Below are positions 42,460 to 51,609 of a stretch of DNA of 64,000 nucleotides, piece after piece (positions within the stretch are counted from its first letter, which is position 1; the number at the start of each line of letters is the position of its first letter). A program made the position numbers and the translations under genes. The notes below the pieces were generated by a model. It had not been told where the DNA came from and did no database searches. It saw nothing but the letters and a program-made list of their open reading frames with translations. This DNA comes from JBPYFK01 sp051984675 (GTDB lineage: Bacteria > Actinomycetota > Actinomycetes > Mycobacteriales > Pseudonocardiaceae): positions 62,001 through 126,000 of the forward strand of contig JBPYFK010000020.1 in the NCBI GenBank assembly GCA_051984675.1. The letters are read 5' to 3'.

Positions 42460-43857
42460 ATGGTTGAACAGGAATACCGGATCGAGCACGACACGATGGG
42501 TGAGGTCAGGGTGCCGGCGAATGCCCTGTACCGCGCACAGACCCAGCGTGCCGTGGAGAACTTTCCCATTTCGGGGCGCGGTTTGGAACGCGCTCAGATC
42601 CGTGCGCTGGGGCTGTTGAAGGCTGCTGCGGCTCGGGTGAACGCCAAGCTGGGTGTACTTGACGCCGACCTCGCGGGGGCGATCGCGGAGGCAGCGGACG
42701 AGGTCGCGGACGGCAAGCACGACGAGCACTTCCCGATCGACGTGTTCCAGACCGGCTCCGGCACGTCGTCGAACATGAACGCCAACGAGGTCATCGCCAC
42801 GCTTGCCACCCGCAAGCTGGGGCGTGACGTGCATCCGAACGATCACGTCAACGCTTCTCAGTCATCCAACGACACGTTTCCGACGACCATTCACATCGCC
42901 GCGACCGAGGCTGTGCTCACTGACGTGATCCCCGCTTTGGAGCACCTGGCCGGGTTGATCGAGAGTCGCGCAGCGGGATGGACCGATGTCGTCAAGTCCG
43001 GCCGCACACACCTCATGGACGCGGTGCCGATCACGTTCGCGCAGGAGGCCGGCGCGTGGGCCTCGCAGGTTCGGTTTGGAGTCGAGCGGCTGCGCTCTGG
43101 GCTGGGGCGAGTCGGCGAACTGCCGATTGGCGGCACGGCGGTAGGCTCTGGGCTGAACGCGCCGGCTGGCTTTGGCGCGGCAGTCGCGGAGGAACTCGCC
43201 AGGGTGACCGAGTTGCCGCTGACCGAGGCTCGTGATCATTTCGAGGCCCAAGCCGCTCAAGACAGCGTGGTGGAGACGTCGGGGCACCTGCGCACTGTCG
43301 CCGTCAGCCTGAACAAGATCGCCAACGACGTCCGCTGGTTGGGGTCGGGTCCGAGGACCGGGCTGGCTGAACTCGCGTTGCCCGATCTTCAGCCAGGGTC
43401 CTCGATCATGCCAGGCAAAGTGAACCCCGTGATCCCAGAAGCGACCCTGCAGGTCGTCGCTCAGGTGATCGGCAACGATGCGGCGGTGGCTTACGCAGGC
43501 GCCCAGGGGAACTTCCAGCTGAACGTGAACCTGCCGGTGATCGCCCGCAACGTGCTGGAGTCGGCCCGCCTGCTTGCGGCGGTGTCGCGGCTGCTCGCCG
43601 ACAAGGTGTTCGCGGGTCTGCAGGTCAATGCCGAACGCGCCCGTGAGTATGCCGAGGGATCTCCCTCCATCGTCACCCCCCTCAACCGCTACATCGGTTA
43701 CGAGGAGGCTGCCTCGGTCGCGAAACAGGCACTCAAGGAGCGGAAGACGATCCGCGAAGTCGTGATCGAACGCGGTCACGTCGATTCGGGCAAGCTCACC
43801 CTCGAACAGCTCGACACCGCTCTCGACGTGCTCGGCATGGCCAAGGCCGATAGCTGA
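42460..43857 (+). CDS. fumC: Class II fumarate hydratase
   Basis: 465 residues from ATG 42460 (MVEQEYRIEHDTMGEVRVPA). TCA-cycle hydration of fumarate to malate. Motifs: TGSGTSSNMNANEV, HPNDHVNASQSSNDTFPTTI, SGRTHLMDAVPITF and the superfamily signature GSSIMPGKVNPVIPE. Iron-independent class II enzyme, single fum gene as in mycobacteria. Confidence 0.96.
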   Translation: MVEQEYRIEHDTMGEVRVPANALYRAQTQRAVENFPISGRGLERAQIRALGLLKAAAARVNAKLGVLDADLAGAIAEAADEVADGKHDEHFPIDVFQTGSGTSSNMNANEVIATLATRKLGRDVHPNDHVNASQSSNDTFPTTIHIAATEAVLTDVIPALEHLAGLIESRAAGWTDVVKSGRTHLMDAVPITFAQEAGAWASQVRFGVERLRSGLGRVGELPIGGTAVGSGLNAPAGFGAAVAEELARVTELPLTEARDHFEAQAAQDSVVETSGHLRTVAVSLNKIANDVRWLGSGPRTGLAELALPDLQPGSSIMPGKVNPVIPEATLQVVAQVIGNDAAVAYAGAQGNFQLNVNLPVIARNVLESARLLAAVSRLLADKVFAGLQVNAERAREYAEGSPSIVTPLNRYIGYEEAASVAKQALKERKTIREVVIERGHVDSGKLTLEQLDTALDVLGMAKADS

Positions 43858-43877
43858 TCTCTGTGTGGAGGCCAGTG

Positions 43878-43928
43878 TGGTGAAAGACGAGTTCACTGCT
43901 GATCCCGCAGTGAACTCGTCTTTCACCA
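43878..43928. repeat. Hairpin element, perfect 22-bp arms (fumC 3' end)
   Basis: Arms 43878-43899 and 43907-43928 are exact complements (TGGTGAAAGACGAGTTCACT plus GC), loop TGATCCC. It lies 21 bases after the fumC stop, between same-strand genes. Confidence 0.92.
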
Positions 43929-44027
43929 TTGCCAGCCGTACGTTCGCTGGTCTCCCGTCAACGCCGCAACCGTCGACCCAAGCCCGCCTCAGCCGCCGGT
44001 GTCGGTTGGGCGGTTCACTATGACCAC

Positions 44028-45593
44028 ATGGTTCTGTTCGCCGAAGTCGTCGCCACATCAGCCAAGGTCGCCTGCACTCGCTCGCGTAACACCAAGGTTG
44101 CGACGATCGCGGCTCTCTTACGCAGACTCGGTCAGGAAGAGATCGGGTCAGCAACCGGGCTCCTTGCGGGTGAACTACCTGGAGGTCGAGCTGGCGTTGG
44201 CTGGTCCACACTGTCGACCCTGACCCTCACGCATGTTGCGCAACCCCGGCTCACCATCGCCGAGGTCAACGGCGCGATCCACACGATTCGCACCAGCAGC
44301 GGGGCTGGCGTGGGTAGACGCCGCACTGAGTTGTTGACCGCCCTGCTGAACCAGGCAACCGAAGCGGAACAACAGTTCTTGATCCGGCTCCTGTCTGGGG
44401 AACTTCGGCAAGGTGCGCTTGAAGGGGTGATGTTGGAGGCCATCGCCACAGCCTCCGAAGTTCCTGTTGAGCGTGTCCGCAGGGCCTTTATGCTCTCGGG
44501 GCGTCTGCCCACGACCGCTGAGGCAGCACTTGTTGGTGGTGCGAGTGCGCTAGACGAGTTCGGTCTGGAGCTGTCCCGTCCCTTGCGGCCCATGCTCGCC
44601 TCATCAGCCGACACGCTGGAGTCGGCACTCGACGAATTGTCTCCTGCTGCGGTCGAGTACAAACTCGACGGTGCCCGGATTCAGGTTCACCGCGACGGTG
44701 ACGACGTGCACATTTACACCAGGACGCTCCGGGATGTGACCCACAACGTTCCCGAACTGGTGGAGCTGGTGCGGGCGCTTCCGTGCCGGTCTGCCGTCCT
44801 CGACGGGGAAACCCTCGCCCTCACCGACTCCGGCAGGCCCAGGCCGTTCCAGGAAACGATGGCGCGGTTCGGCGCGCAAAGCCCGCGCGAGCTGTTGCTA
44901 AGGCCGTACTTCTTCGACTGTCTACATCTCGACGGGAGAGATCTTCTCGACCTCCCGTTCGAGCGGCGACTCGAAGCGTTGGAGGCGGTCGCGGCTGGGC
45001 ACCGCGTCCCTGCGGTGGTGGCCGCCAACGCCGACCAAGCGGCGACACTGCTCGACGAAGCCCTCACCGCGGGACATGAGGGCGTGATGGTCAAGTCGCT
45101 CAAGTCGACTTATGTGGCCGGCCGGCGTGGGCGCGCGTGGCAGAAAGTCAAACCCGCGCACACGGTTGATCTGGTCGTTCTAGCCGCCGAATGGGGACAC
45201 GGACGCCGAAGCGGTTACCTTTCCAACCTGCACCTTGGTGCCCGAGACCCTGATGGCGGGACGCCGATCATGGTCGGCAAGACGTTCAAGGGCCTCACCG
45301 ACGAGCTGCTGGAATGGCAGACTGCGGAGTTCCCGAAATGGGAGTCATCTCGAGATGAGTGGACCGTCCACTTGCACCCACGGCTCGTAGTTGAGATCGA
45401 ATTGGACGGGGTGCAAGCCAGCAGCCGCTATCCAGGTGGTGTTGCGCTTCGGTTCGCTCGGGTCATCCGGTACCGCCCGGACAAGGACACGGGTACCGCC
45501 GACACCATCGACACCATTCGCGGAATGCTGTGGTCCCGACACCGAACACCGTCGTCCGGGGACGCCAGCCAAGGTGAGACAGTTGACCCATGA
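44028..45593 (+). CDS. ligB: ATP-dependent DNA ligase, LigB type
   Basis: 521 residues from ATG 44028 (MVLFAEVVATSAKVACTRSR). N-terminal DNA-binding domain, then motif I EYKLDGARIQVHRDGDDV with the AMP-accepting Lys, motif III LDGETLALTDSG/YFFDCLHLDG, motif IV GHEGVMVKSLKS, motif V AWQKVKPAHTVDLVV, and an OB-fold ending in RYPGGVALRFARVIRYRPDK. Resembles mycobacterial LigB, a nick-sealing ligase, throughout. Overlaps the DUF4288 gene by four bases. Confidence 0.93.
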   Translation: MVLFAEVVATSAKVACTRSRNTKVATIAALLRRLGQEEIGSATGLLAGELPGGRAGVGWSTLSTLTLTHVAQPRLTIAEVNGAIHTIRTSSGAGVGRRRTELLTALLNQATEAEQQFLIRLLSGELRQGALEGVMLEAIATASEVPVERVRRAFMLSGRLPTTAEAALVGGASALDEFGLELSRPLRPMLASSADTLESALDELSPAAVEYKLDGARIQVHRDGDDVHIYTRTLRDVTHNVPELVELVRALPCRSAVLDGETLALTDSGRPRPFQETMARFGAQSPRELLLRPYFFDCLHLDGRDLLDLPFERRLEALEAVAAGHRVPAVVAANADQAATLLDEALTAGHEGVMVKSLKSTYVAGRRGRAWQKVKPAHTVDLVVLAAEWGHGRRSGYLSNLHLGARDPDGGTPIMVGKTFKGLTDELLEWQTAEFPKWESSRDEWTVHLHPRLVVEIELDGVQASSRYPGGVALRFARVIRYRPDKDTGTADTIDTIRGMLWSRHRTPSSGDASQGETVDP

Positions 45594-46042
45594 TGGCGAC
45601 GTCCGGCAACGGTTCGACAGGCGACGAGTTGAGCACCGATGATGTCGGCACGATCAATATCGGCCCGGGGACTATCGACCCCAGCGAGTTCCGGCCCAGC
45701 ACGCCGATGGCCGCAGAACCCGACCTCTACGTAGCTGTGCTGGTGATCGAGTCGACCTCGGATGCCGAGAACTATCAGCCGCTCTACGAGGAGTCCTTCG
45801 TGCTCCTCAAGGCGGTGTCGGAAGAGGAAGCGCATGACAAGGCCACCGAGTACGGCAAGCAACACGAGGCCGCCTATCGCGACGAGCATGACCAGCTCAT
45901 CACGTGGACACTCAAACGGGTGGTCGAGGTCAGACCGGTGGAAGACGCTACCTTCGACGACGGGACCGAGCTTTACAGCAGGTTCTTTCGCAACTACGCA
46001 GCGTACGCGGCATTCGAACCACTCAACTCTGACGAGCCGTGA
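45590..46042 (+). CDS. DUF4288 domain protein coupled to ligB
   Basis: 150 residues; starts ATG 45590 overlapping the ligB stop (ATGA). The DUF4288 core runs from LYVAVLVIESTSDAENYQPL to LITWTLKRVVEVRPV (about residues 45-115), with EESFVLLKAVSEEEAHDKAT. Function unknown. The family is scattered and small; translational coupling to a DNA ligase is the only functional hint. Confidence 0.8.
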   Translation: MMATSGNGSTGDELSTDDVGTINIGPGTIDPSEFRPSTPMAAEPDLYVAVLVIESTSDAENYQPLYEESFVLLKAVSEEEAHDKATEYGKQHEAAYRDEHDQLITWTLKRVVEVRPVEDATFDDGTELYSRFFRNYAAYAAFEPLNSDEP

Positions 46043-46155
46043 CGGCTGATTGCGCCAGCGAGCCGCCCTCTCGGCGCGACTAACGCCTCGGGCGGTAGTT
46101 GGGAAAGACAACCGGTGGCCCGAATAGCCTCGCTGAGGACGTATCGTGGTATCTC

Positions 46156-47595
46156 GTGCAGTTTTTGAACGGCCACGAGCCCACCCACGAGCTGACCTAC
46201 GACGACGTGTTTCTGGCGCCGCGACGTTCCGGGGTGGAGTCACGGTTCGACGTGGACCTGTCCACCCATGATGGTTCGGGCACGACCTTGCCGATCGTGG
46301 TCGCCAATATGACCGCCGTAGCGGGACGTCGGATGGCCGAGACCGTCGCCCGTCGAGGCGGCATGGTGGTGTTGCCGCAGGACGTCGATTCCAGCGCTGT
46401 CGCCGAGATCGTCTCCTGGGTGAAAGATCGTCATCCGGTCTGGGATACCCCGCTGGTGTTGCACAGTGACGATGCCGTCGCCGATGCGATCAACCTCCTC
46501 CCTAAGAGGGCGCATGACGCCGTCGTCGTGGTCGACAGCGATAACCGTCCCATGGGGGTGGTGGACGAAGCGTCGTGCGCGGGAGTCGACCGCTTCGCCC
46601 GTGTGGGGGAGGTTGCCGACCTCACTCCCGTGATCCTCCCGCTGAACACCAAGCCGCGTGAGGTGTTCGAGGAAATCCACAGGCAGTCCAAGACCGTGGC
46701 GTTGGCGGCCGACGGCGAGGGCCGGCTGGCAGGCATCATGACCTCCCGTGCAGCGTTGCGCGCCGAGATTTATGCACCAGCACTGGATTCAGCCGGGCAA
46801 CTCCGGGTTGCCGCTGCGATTGGAGTGAATGGCGATATCCCTGCGAAAGCGCGGGCCCTGCTCGCCGCCGGGGTGGACACCCTGGTGGTCGACACCGCCC
46901 ACGGCCACCAAGAGAAGATGCTTTCGGCGTTGCGGGCGGTGCGTGAGGTCGGGCCGCAGGTCCCCATCGTCGCTGGCAACGTCGTCACTGCCGACGGCGT
47001 GCGCGATCTGGTGGAAGCCGGCGCCGACGTGATCAAGGTCGGTGTGGGGCCGGGTGCGATGTGCACGACCCGCATGATGACGGGAGTGGGCCGACCGCAG
47101 TTCTCCGCGGTGGCTGAATGCGCCACCGCAGCCCGTGAGCTTGGCAAGCACGTCTGGGCGGACGGGGGCATACGCCATCCCCGCGATGTTGCTTTGGCCT
47201 TGGCTGCCGGCGCCTCGTCAGTCATGATCGGTTCTTGGTTTGCCGGCACCTACGAATCGCCCGGTGACCTGCAGCGCGACGAGCACGGTAGGGCGTACAA
47301 GGAGTCGTTCGGTATGGCGTCGAAGCGCGCGGTCGGCGCGCGCACGCGCAGTGACAGCCCCTTCGACCAGGCCCGTAAAGCACTGTTCGAAGAAGGTATT
47401 TCCAGTTCGAAGATGCGCATTGACCCATTGCGGCCAGGGGTGGAAGACCTGCTGGACCAGATCACTTCTGGGTTGCGTTCGTCGTGCACCTACGCTGGGG
47501 CACGCACTTTGCGGGACTTCCACGAGCGCGCCCTTCTCGGTGTGCAATCGGCGGCTGGCTTCGCTGAGGGACGGCCGTTGCCCACCGGTTGGTGA
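46156..47595 (+). CDS. guaB1: GuaB1-type IMPDH-family GMP reductase
   Basis: 479 residues from GTG 46156 (VQFLNGHEPTHELTYDDVFL), the start that matches mycobacterial GuaB1. TIM barrel with inserted CBS pair. Motifs: LTYDDVFLAPRRS, KVGVGPGAMCTTRMMTGVG with the catalytic Cys loop, WADGGIRHPRDVALALAAGA, and IGSWFAGTYESPGD flap. Mycobacterial GuaB1 was shown to act as GMP reductase rather than IMP dehydrogenase, so purine interconversion is likely. Start lacks a clear RBS and may be leaderless. Confidence 0.9.
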   Translation: MQFLNGHEPTHELTYDDVFLAPRRSGVESRFDVDLSTHDGSGTTLPIVVANMTAVAGRRMAETVARRGGMVVLPQDVDSSAVAEIVSWVKDRHPVWDTPLVLHSDDAVADAINLLPKRAHDAVVVVDSDNRPMGVVDEASCAGVDRFARVGEVADLTPVILPLNTKPREVFEEIHRQSKTVALAADGEGRLAGIMTSRAALRAEIYAPALDSAGQLRVAAAIGVNGDIPAKARALLAAGVDTLVVDTAHGHQEKMLSALRAVREVGPQVPIVAGNVVTADGVRDLVEAGADVIKVGVGPGAMCTTRMMTGVGRPQFSAVAECATAARELGKHVWADGGIRHPRDVALALAAGASSVMIGSWFAGTYESPGDLQRDEHGRAYKESFGMASKRAVGARTRSDSPFDQARKALFEEGISSSKMRIDPLRPGVEDLLDQITSGLRSSCTYAGARTLRDFHERALLGVQSAAGFAEGRPLPTGW

Positions 47596-47608
47596 AGGCG
47601 TCGGAGGT

Positions 47609-47677
47609 GTGAAAGACGAGTTCACTGCGCCCGACACGCTCAGCGGTCACCTGTCCGCAGTGAACTCGTCTTTCACC
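47609..47677. repeat. Hairpin element, paired arms (guaB1/phoH2 convergent gap)
   Basis: Left arm 47609-47628 (GTGAAAGACGAGTTCACTGC), right arm 47657-47677 (GCAGTGAACTCGTCTTTCAC plus C); exact complements with a 28-base spacer. It follows the guaB1 stop by 14 bases. Confidence 0.9.
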
Positions 47678-47736
47678 ACCATCACGACCGCGGTGGGCGG
47701 CCCCGGCGCCTCACCTGCCGCGCCACCAGCCACGCA

Positions 47737-49158
47737 TCAAGGCGTGAACTCACCTTCGAGCATCTCCGTCACCAAAGCCGCGATCGGTGAACGTTCCGAA
47801 CGGCTGAGGGTGACGTGCGCGAACAACGGATGCCCCTTGAGTTTCTCGATCACGGCAGCGACCCCGTCGTGCCTACCAACCCGTAGGTTGTCCCGCTGAG
47901 CGATATCGTGCGTGAGCACCACGCGAGAGTTCGCGCCCAACCGGGACAGCACGGTCAGGAGAACGTTGCGTTCCAGGGACTGTGCCTCATCGACGATCAC
48001 GAACGAATCGTGCAGTGAACGACCCCGGATATGGGTCAGCGGCAAGACTTCCAGCATGCCACGATCAAGCACTTCGTCCATCACGTTCTCGCTGGCCAGC
48101 GCTCCGAGGGTATCGAACACCGCCTGTGCCCAGGGCTGCATCTTCTCGTTCTCGTTGCCTGGCAGGTAGCCAAGGTCCTGACCGCCGACCGCGTACAGGG
48201 GGCGGAACACCACGACCTTACGGTGCTGCTGACGTTCCATCACCGCTTCCAGCCCCGCGCACAGCGCCAACGCCGATTTCCCTGTACCCGCTCGCCCACC
48301 CAGCGAAATGATTCCGATTTCGGGGTCGAGCAGGAGATCCAAAGCAATCCGCTGTTCAGCCGACCGACCATGGAGCCCGAACGCCTCACGGTCCCCTCTG
48401 ACCAGCTTCACCTGCTTGTCCGCGGTTACCCGACCCAACGCGCTCTGCGAGCCGGCCAGCAGTCGCAACCCGGTATTGGCCGGTAGATCCCGAGCTTCGT
48501 CAATATCGGCCATCCCCTCCTTGAACAGGGTGTCGACAGCGTCCGGCGGAACATCCATGTCAGCCATACCGGTCCACCCGGAGGGCACAACATCCTGCGC
48601 GCGGTACTCCTCGGCATCCAATGCGACTGACGCGGCTTTCACGCGTAGCGGCATGTCCTTGGTAACCAGAGTGACGTTGCGTCCCTCCGCTGCCAGGTTC
48701 AACGCGCAGGCCAAGATCCTCGTGTCGTTCGTGTCGGTACGAAAACCTGGAGGCAACACCTCGGGGTCGGAGTGGTTCAACTCGACGTGCAGACGCCCGC
48801 CCTTACCTACGGGGACCGGCGTGTCCAACCGACCGTGTCGGATGCGCAGATCGTCGAGAAAACGCAGGGTCTCGCGCGCAAACCAACCCAACTCGGGGTG
48901 GTGGCGCTTCCCCTCCAACTCGCTGATCACCACCAGCGGAAGTACCACGTGGTGTTCGGCAAACCTGGACACCGCCCACGGATCCGACAACAACACGGAC
49001 GTGTCGAGGACATAGGTGCGGGCACCTGCTGGCTCGGTGGCCGAGACCTGGTCGACTAGACAGTCGGTGCTGTTGGAAGGCACTCGGCATGCGGAGTCCG
49101 TTGATCGCTCGCTCCGGGGACTGGTCTCCGCATTCGGCTGGGAACGTCGTGCTGTCAC
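47737..49158 (-). CDS. phoH2: PIN-PhoH protein PhoH2 (RNase and ATP-dependent RNA helicase)
   Basis: 473 residues from GTG 49158, five bases after GAGGGAG. A PIN ribonuclease domain (YVLDTSVLLSDPWA, TDTNDTRILACALN with acidic metal ligands) is fused to a PhoH ATPase (Walker A GGRAGTGKSALALC, Walker B FVIVDEAQSLERNVL). Mycobacterial PhoH2 unwinds and cuts RNA in a sequence-related manner. The N-terminal 40 residues are not conserved. The small upstream antitoxin (phoAT) reported in mycobacteria was not identified here. Confidence 0.92.
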   Translation of the reverse strand: MTARRSQPNAETSPRSERSTDSACRVPSNSTDCLVDQVSATEPAGARTYVLDTSVLLSDPWAVSRFAEHHVVLPLVVISELEGKRHHPELGWFARETLRFLDDLRIRHGRLDTPVPVGKGGRLHVELNHSDPEVLPPGFRTDTNDTRILACALNLAAEGRNVTLVTKDMPLRVKAASVALDAEEYRAQDVVPSGWTGMADMDVPPDAVDTLFKEGMADIDEARDLPANTGLRLLAGSQSALGRVTADKQVKLVRGDREAFGLHGRSAEQRIALDLLLDPEIGIISLGGRAGTGKSALALCAGLEAVMERQQHRKVVVFRPLYAVGGQDLGYLPGNENEKMQPWAQAVFDTLGALASENVMDEVLDRGMLEVLPLTHIRGRSLHDSFVIVDEAQSLERNVLLTVLSRLGANSRVVLTHDIAQRDNLRVGRHDGVAAVIEKLKGHPLFAHVTLSRSERSPIAALVTEMLEGEFTP

Positions 49159-49715
49159 GGCAACTCCCTCGCGGGCGTGACACCCACGCCCGCTGGTCGA
49201 TGGGCCGGGTGCTGCCCCTGAGCCGCGGGAGGGTGAACCACGGCGGTTCACCACGACCGCGAAAGGCCACGCACCGGCCCTTCGCGCTCGCGATGGACGA
49301 CTCAAGTCGTCCATTCCTGCCAACAGACACGGTCAGGGCCTCCCGGACGGTCCGCATACGACACGGCCCGTCAGTGCGGACGCTACCTCCGCTGTCGGCC
49401 CTCAGCAGGCAGCCACACAGGTGATTCAGCCGAACGTCATCCAGTTACTACGTACGGTCACTGGAGGGTGCGCAGGTTAGCTAGGATCGCCCATTGACAC
49501 TCGCGATCTTGATCGAAATCACCCATTCACGTCCACACAACCACTGGACTGACTCGGGAACCGCCATCGCGCCAGTTCGTCTTGTGATTTCTGTCACGAT
49601 ATTCGGGTGGTGCGCGTGCTTCCGGGGGCACTCAACGTGTTCCCGCGCCCTGCCGTCCAGACGACTGGGTGCAGTGAAAGCGTCTTTCACCGCGCCCGGA
49701 CCACCACCCACGTGA
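49159..49715. other. 557-base gap upstream of phoH2
   Basis: Contains a single hairpin unit (49671-49693) at the DUF885 end. No ORF is convincing, and no phoAT-like antitoxin frame was recognised on the minus strand. The gap probably carries the phoH2 promoter; AGGTTAGCTAGGAT near 49472 is the only promoter-like stretch seen. Confidence 0.45.
49671..49693 (+). repeat. Hairpin element, single arm
   Basis: GCAGTGAAAGCGTCTTTCAC plus CGC, a self-complementary GTGAAAG-CGT-CTTTCAC unit, 22 bases beyond the DUF885 stop. Confidence 0.82.
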
Positions 49716-50939
49716 TCACAGAGCTGGGTTCGAGTCCGCGAGTTCCGCACGGATGGCCTGGGGCACGAGCGGTTCGTCAAGCAGCCGCTGGTAACGCTGC
49801 GCAAGCGTTGTACCGGGCGGCCTCGCACTCAACCAGGCACGCAAGAGCTGATACCCCTCAACATAGGTCGTCGTATACGCGCGCCACAACGGATCGGACA
49901 GGAACCTCAAGAACTGTCGAGCCTTGCGCTCGGTCAACAGTAGCCAGCGTTGCAGGTAGGCGATGACATCGGATTCGTCGGCGCCCTGCTCGTGCAACAT
50001 GAGCGCCGCGTCCTGACGAACGGCCAGCAGCTTGGTCAGAGCCGCATCCATCCGCTCCGCAAGGTCGCCGTCCATCCGCAACCCAAGGTCACCGAAGATC
50101 TCGGCGGCCCAGTTTCCCCACCCTGGGCCTATCACCGTGTGCAGGCCCAGGTCAGCCAACCCTTCGGCCATGAGGCACTGGGGTGTGTTGACCAGGAAGA
50201 TCGTCTGTTCGGCCTGACCATCCTTGCCGACCAGCCCACTCTCCTTGCGGCAATGTTCGGTGTGGTGCCCGGGGTAGGCCTCATGCGCTACGAGGTGCGG
50301 CAGGTTGGCCATCCGATGACCAACGTCAGCGTTGATCGCCACCCGGGACGTGTAGTCCCCGAGGTAGTAGTTGAAGCCGCTCCACGGTTTGTCCTCGACA
50401 ACCTCGTACTCAACGGTCTCCTGGGGCGGCAGGCCGAACTGGCCCCTCACCCGATCACGCAGCTCGCTCGAGAGCGCCATCACGCAGGGAGTGAGCCTTT
50501 CGCTCGGAACTTCGTCGCGGCTTCGTGCCAAGGAGATTCGCTCGTGTAGCGAGCCAGCCCCCGGCAGGATCTCGTCCAGTTCGGCGTGCGCCTGCCGATA
50601 ATCGTCAGGATCGCCCGGGACGATGCGTACCTGAAAGTACGCCTCGACTTCGTCGGCGAAACCAACATCCTCGCCAGCGAGTTTGCGACCGGAACACTCC
50701 AGAGCGGTCAGGTGGGATCGCAGGAACGCTTCACGGGAAGCGGGCAGCTCGACGGACGGGAGTTCTGCCAGCAGTTCCCGTGCTCGCGCGGCCAGCCGCC
50801 CAGGTTCGGGGCGGGGCTCATTCTCAACCTGCCTGCGCAGCGCCGGATCTCCGGTGTAGGCGTCGACGAATCCTTCAACGATCCGGTCAAAACGCAGTCC
50901 GAGCAGCAAGTACTCGGTGACGAGTGTCCGAGCGTCCAT
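49716..50939 (-). CDS. DUF885 family metallopeptidase-like protein
   Basis: 407 residues, no signal peptide. HEAYPGHHTEHCRKESG (around residue 225) is the HExxxxHH metal-binding motif typical of DUF885 proteins, which are related to M32-like carboxypeptidases. A downstream Glu lies in LMAEGLADLGLHTV. Substrate unknown. It is not part of the mycobacterial synteny block as I recall it. Confidence 0.78.
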   Translation of the reverse strand: MDARTLVTEYLLLGLRFDRIVEGFVDAYTGDPALRRQVENEPRPEPGRLAARARELLAELPSVELPASREAFLRSHLTALECSGRKLAGEDVGFADEVEAYFQVRIVPGDPDDYRQAHAELDEILPGAGSLHERISLARSRDEVPSERLTPCVMALSSELRDRVRGQFGLPPQETVEYEVVEDKPWSGFNYYLGDYTSRVAINADVGHRMANLPHLVAHEAYPGHHTEHCRKESGLVGKDGQAEQTIFLVNTPQCLMAEGLADLGLHTVIGPGWGNWAAEIFGDLGLRMDGDLAERMDAALTKLLAVRQDAALMLHEQGADESDVIAYLQRWLLLTERKARQFLRFLSDPLWRAYTTTYVEGYQLLRAWLSARPPGTTLAQRYQRLLDEPLVPQAIRAELADSNPAL

Positions 50940-51293
50940 GCCTGGACAGTACGGTGCGCGCGATGCTCGACCATCGACCGGGTACGCACTCCCCCTTCGA
51001 TCACACGTCGGGAGGATTTCACTTTGGCCCCCGTTGTTCGCGGTGCCTGCCTGTCATGTGCTTGCGAACACAAGCAAAAACTGGGTCCTTCGTGGGTTTT
51101 GATGGCAGAAGACCTGAACAAACCGATGCAAATCCACAATTCACACAATGGTGGTAAGACGTTTTGGGGAGTGACAGGAGGCCGGTAGCTTTCATCCAGA
51201 ACCCGCCCAGGCTTGATCACCTCCTCGACGCTTCTTGAGTGCCCGACCGAGGTGGGCGGGAATCCCGCGGTATCGAGAAGGAGAGTGAACGAA
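50940..51293. other. Divergent gap upstream of the small secreted protein gene
   Basis: 354 bases without a recognised gene. It has the inverted repeat TGCTTG-N6-CAAGCA (51059-51076) and an A-rich stretch after it. A 28-codon reading at 51102-51188 has no support beyond being open. Confidence 0.45.
51059..51076. promoter_or_regulatory. Inverted repeat TGCTTG-N6-CAAGCA
   Basis: Perfect 6-bp arms followed by AAAA, about 220 bases upstream of the small secreted protein gene. Could be an operator or a weak hairpin. Confidence 0.35.
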
Positions 51294-51545
51294 GTGTTGA
51301 AAAAGGCAGCGGTTGTTACTGGCGCTGCTGCGAGTCTGCTCGCCTTGGCCCCGGCCGCTTACGCGGACAGTGCGGGTGACAACGGGGTCAACATTCTCAA
51401 CGACAATGACCTCAGCGTCCTCCCGGTCCAGGCGTGCAACGACAACGTCGCCCTCCTCGGCGGCGTCATCGTGCCTGTCCTGTCCCCGCAGATGGCCCAG
51501 TGCGTCAATGCGCCTGTCGTAGACCACCCCATGTCCAGCGGCTAA
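51294..51545 (+). CDS. Small secreted protein, rodlin/chaplin-like
   Basis: 83 residues from GTG 51294, ten bases after AAGGAG. Signal peptide VLKKAAVVTGAAASLLALAP then AAYA with cleavage before DSAGDNG. The mature about 59 residues are Asn/Asp/Val rich with two cysteines (VQACNDNVALLGGVIVPVLS, MAQCVNAPVVDHP). Composition and size resemble surface-layer rodlins or short chaplin-type proteins of sporulating actinobacteria. Assignment is by general resemblance only. Confidence 0.7.
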   Translation: MLKKAAVVTGAAASLLALAPAAYADSAGDNGVNILNDNDLSVLPVQACNDNVALLGGVIVPVLSPQMAQCVNAPVVDHPMSSG

Positions 51546-51609
51546 GTACACGCCCCGGGCAACTGAGGGCCAGGCCCGACGGCCTGGCCCTCAGACACGA
51601 GGGGCGACC

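Noticed and set aside
42862..44211. A 449-codon minus-strand frame over fumC
   Set aside because: Antisense shadow of fumC and the start of ligB; both sense genes have clear family motifs.
46419..46436. A hairpin-unit-like GGTGAAAGATCGTCATCC inside guaB1
   Set aside because: It encodes conserved protein sequence, matches only half the unit and has no facing arm; chance resemblance.
48803..49357. A candidate phoAT-type antitoxin frame overlapping phoH2
   Set aside because: Most of it is the shifted frame of the PIN domain, and no resemblance to the mycobacterial antitoxin was seen.
51102..51188. A 28-codon ORF upstream of the small secreted protein gene
   Set aside because: No ribosome site, no resemblance; it is the open tail of a longer shadow frame.
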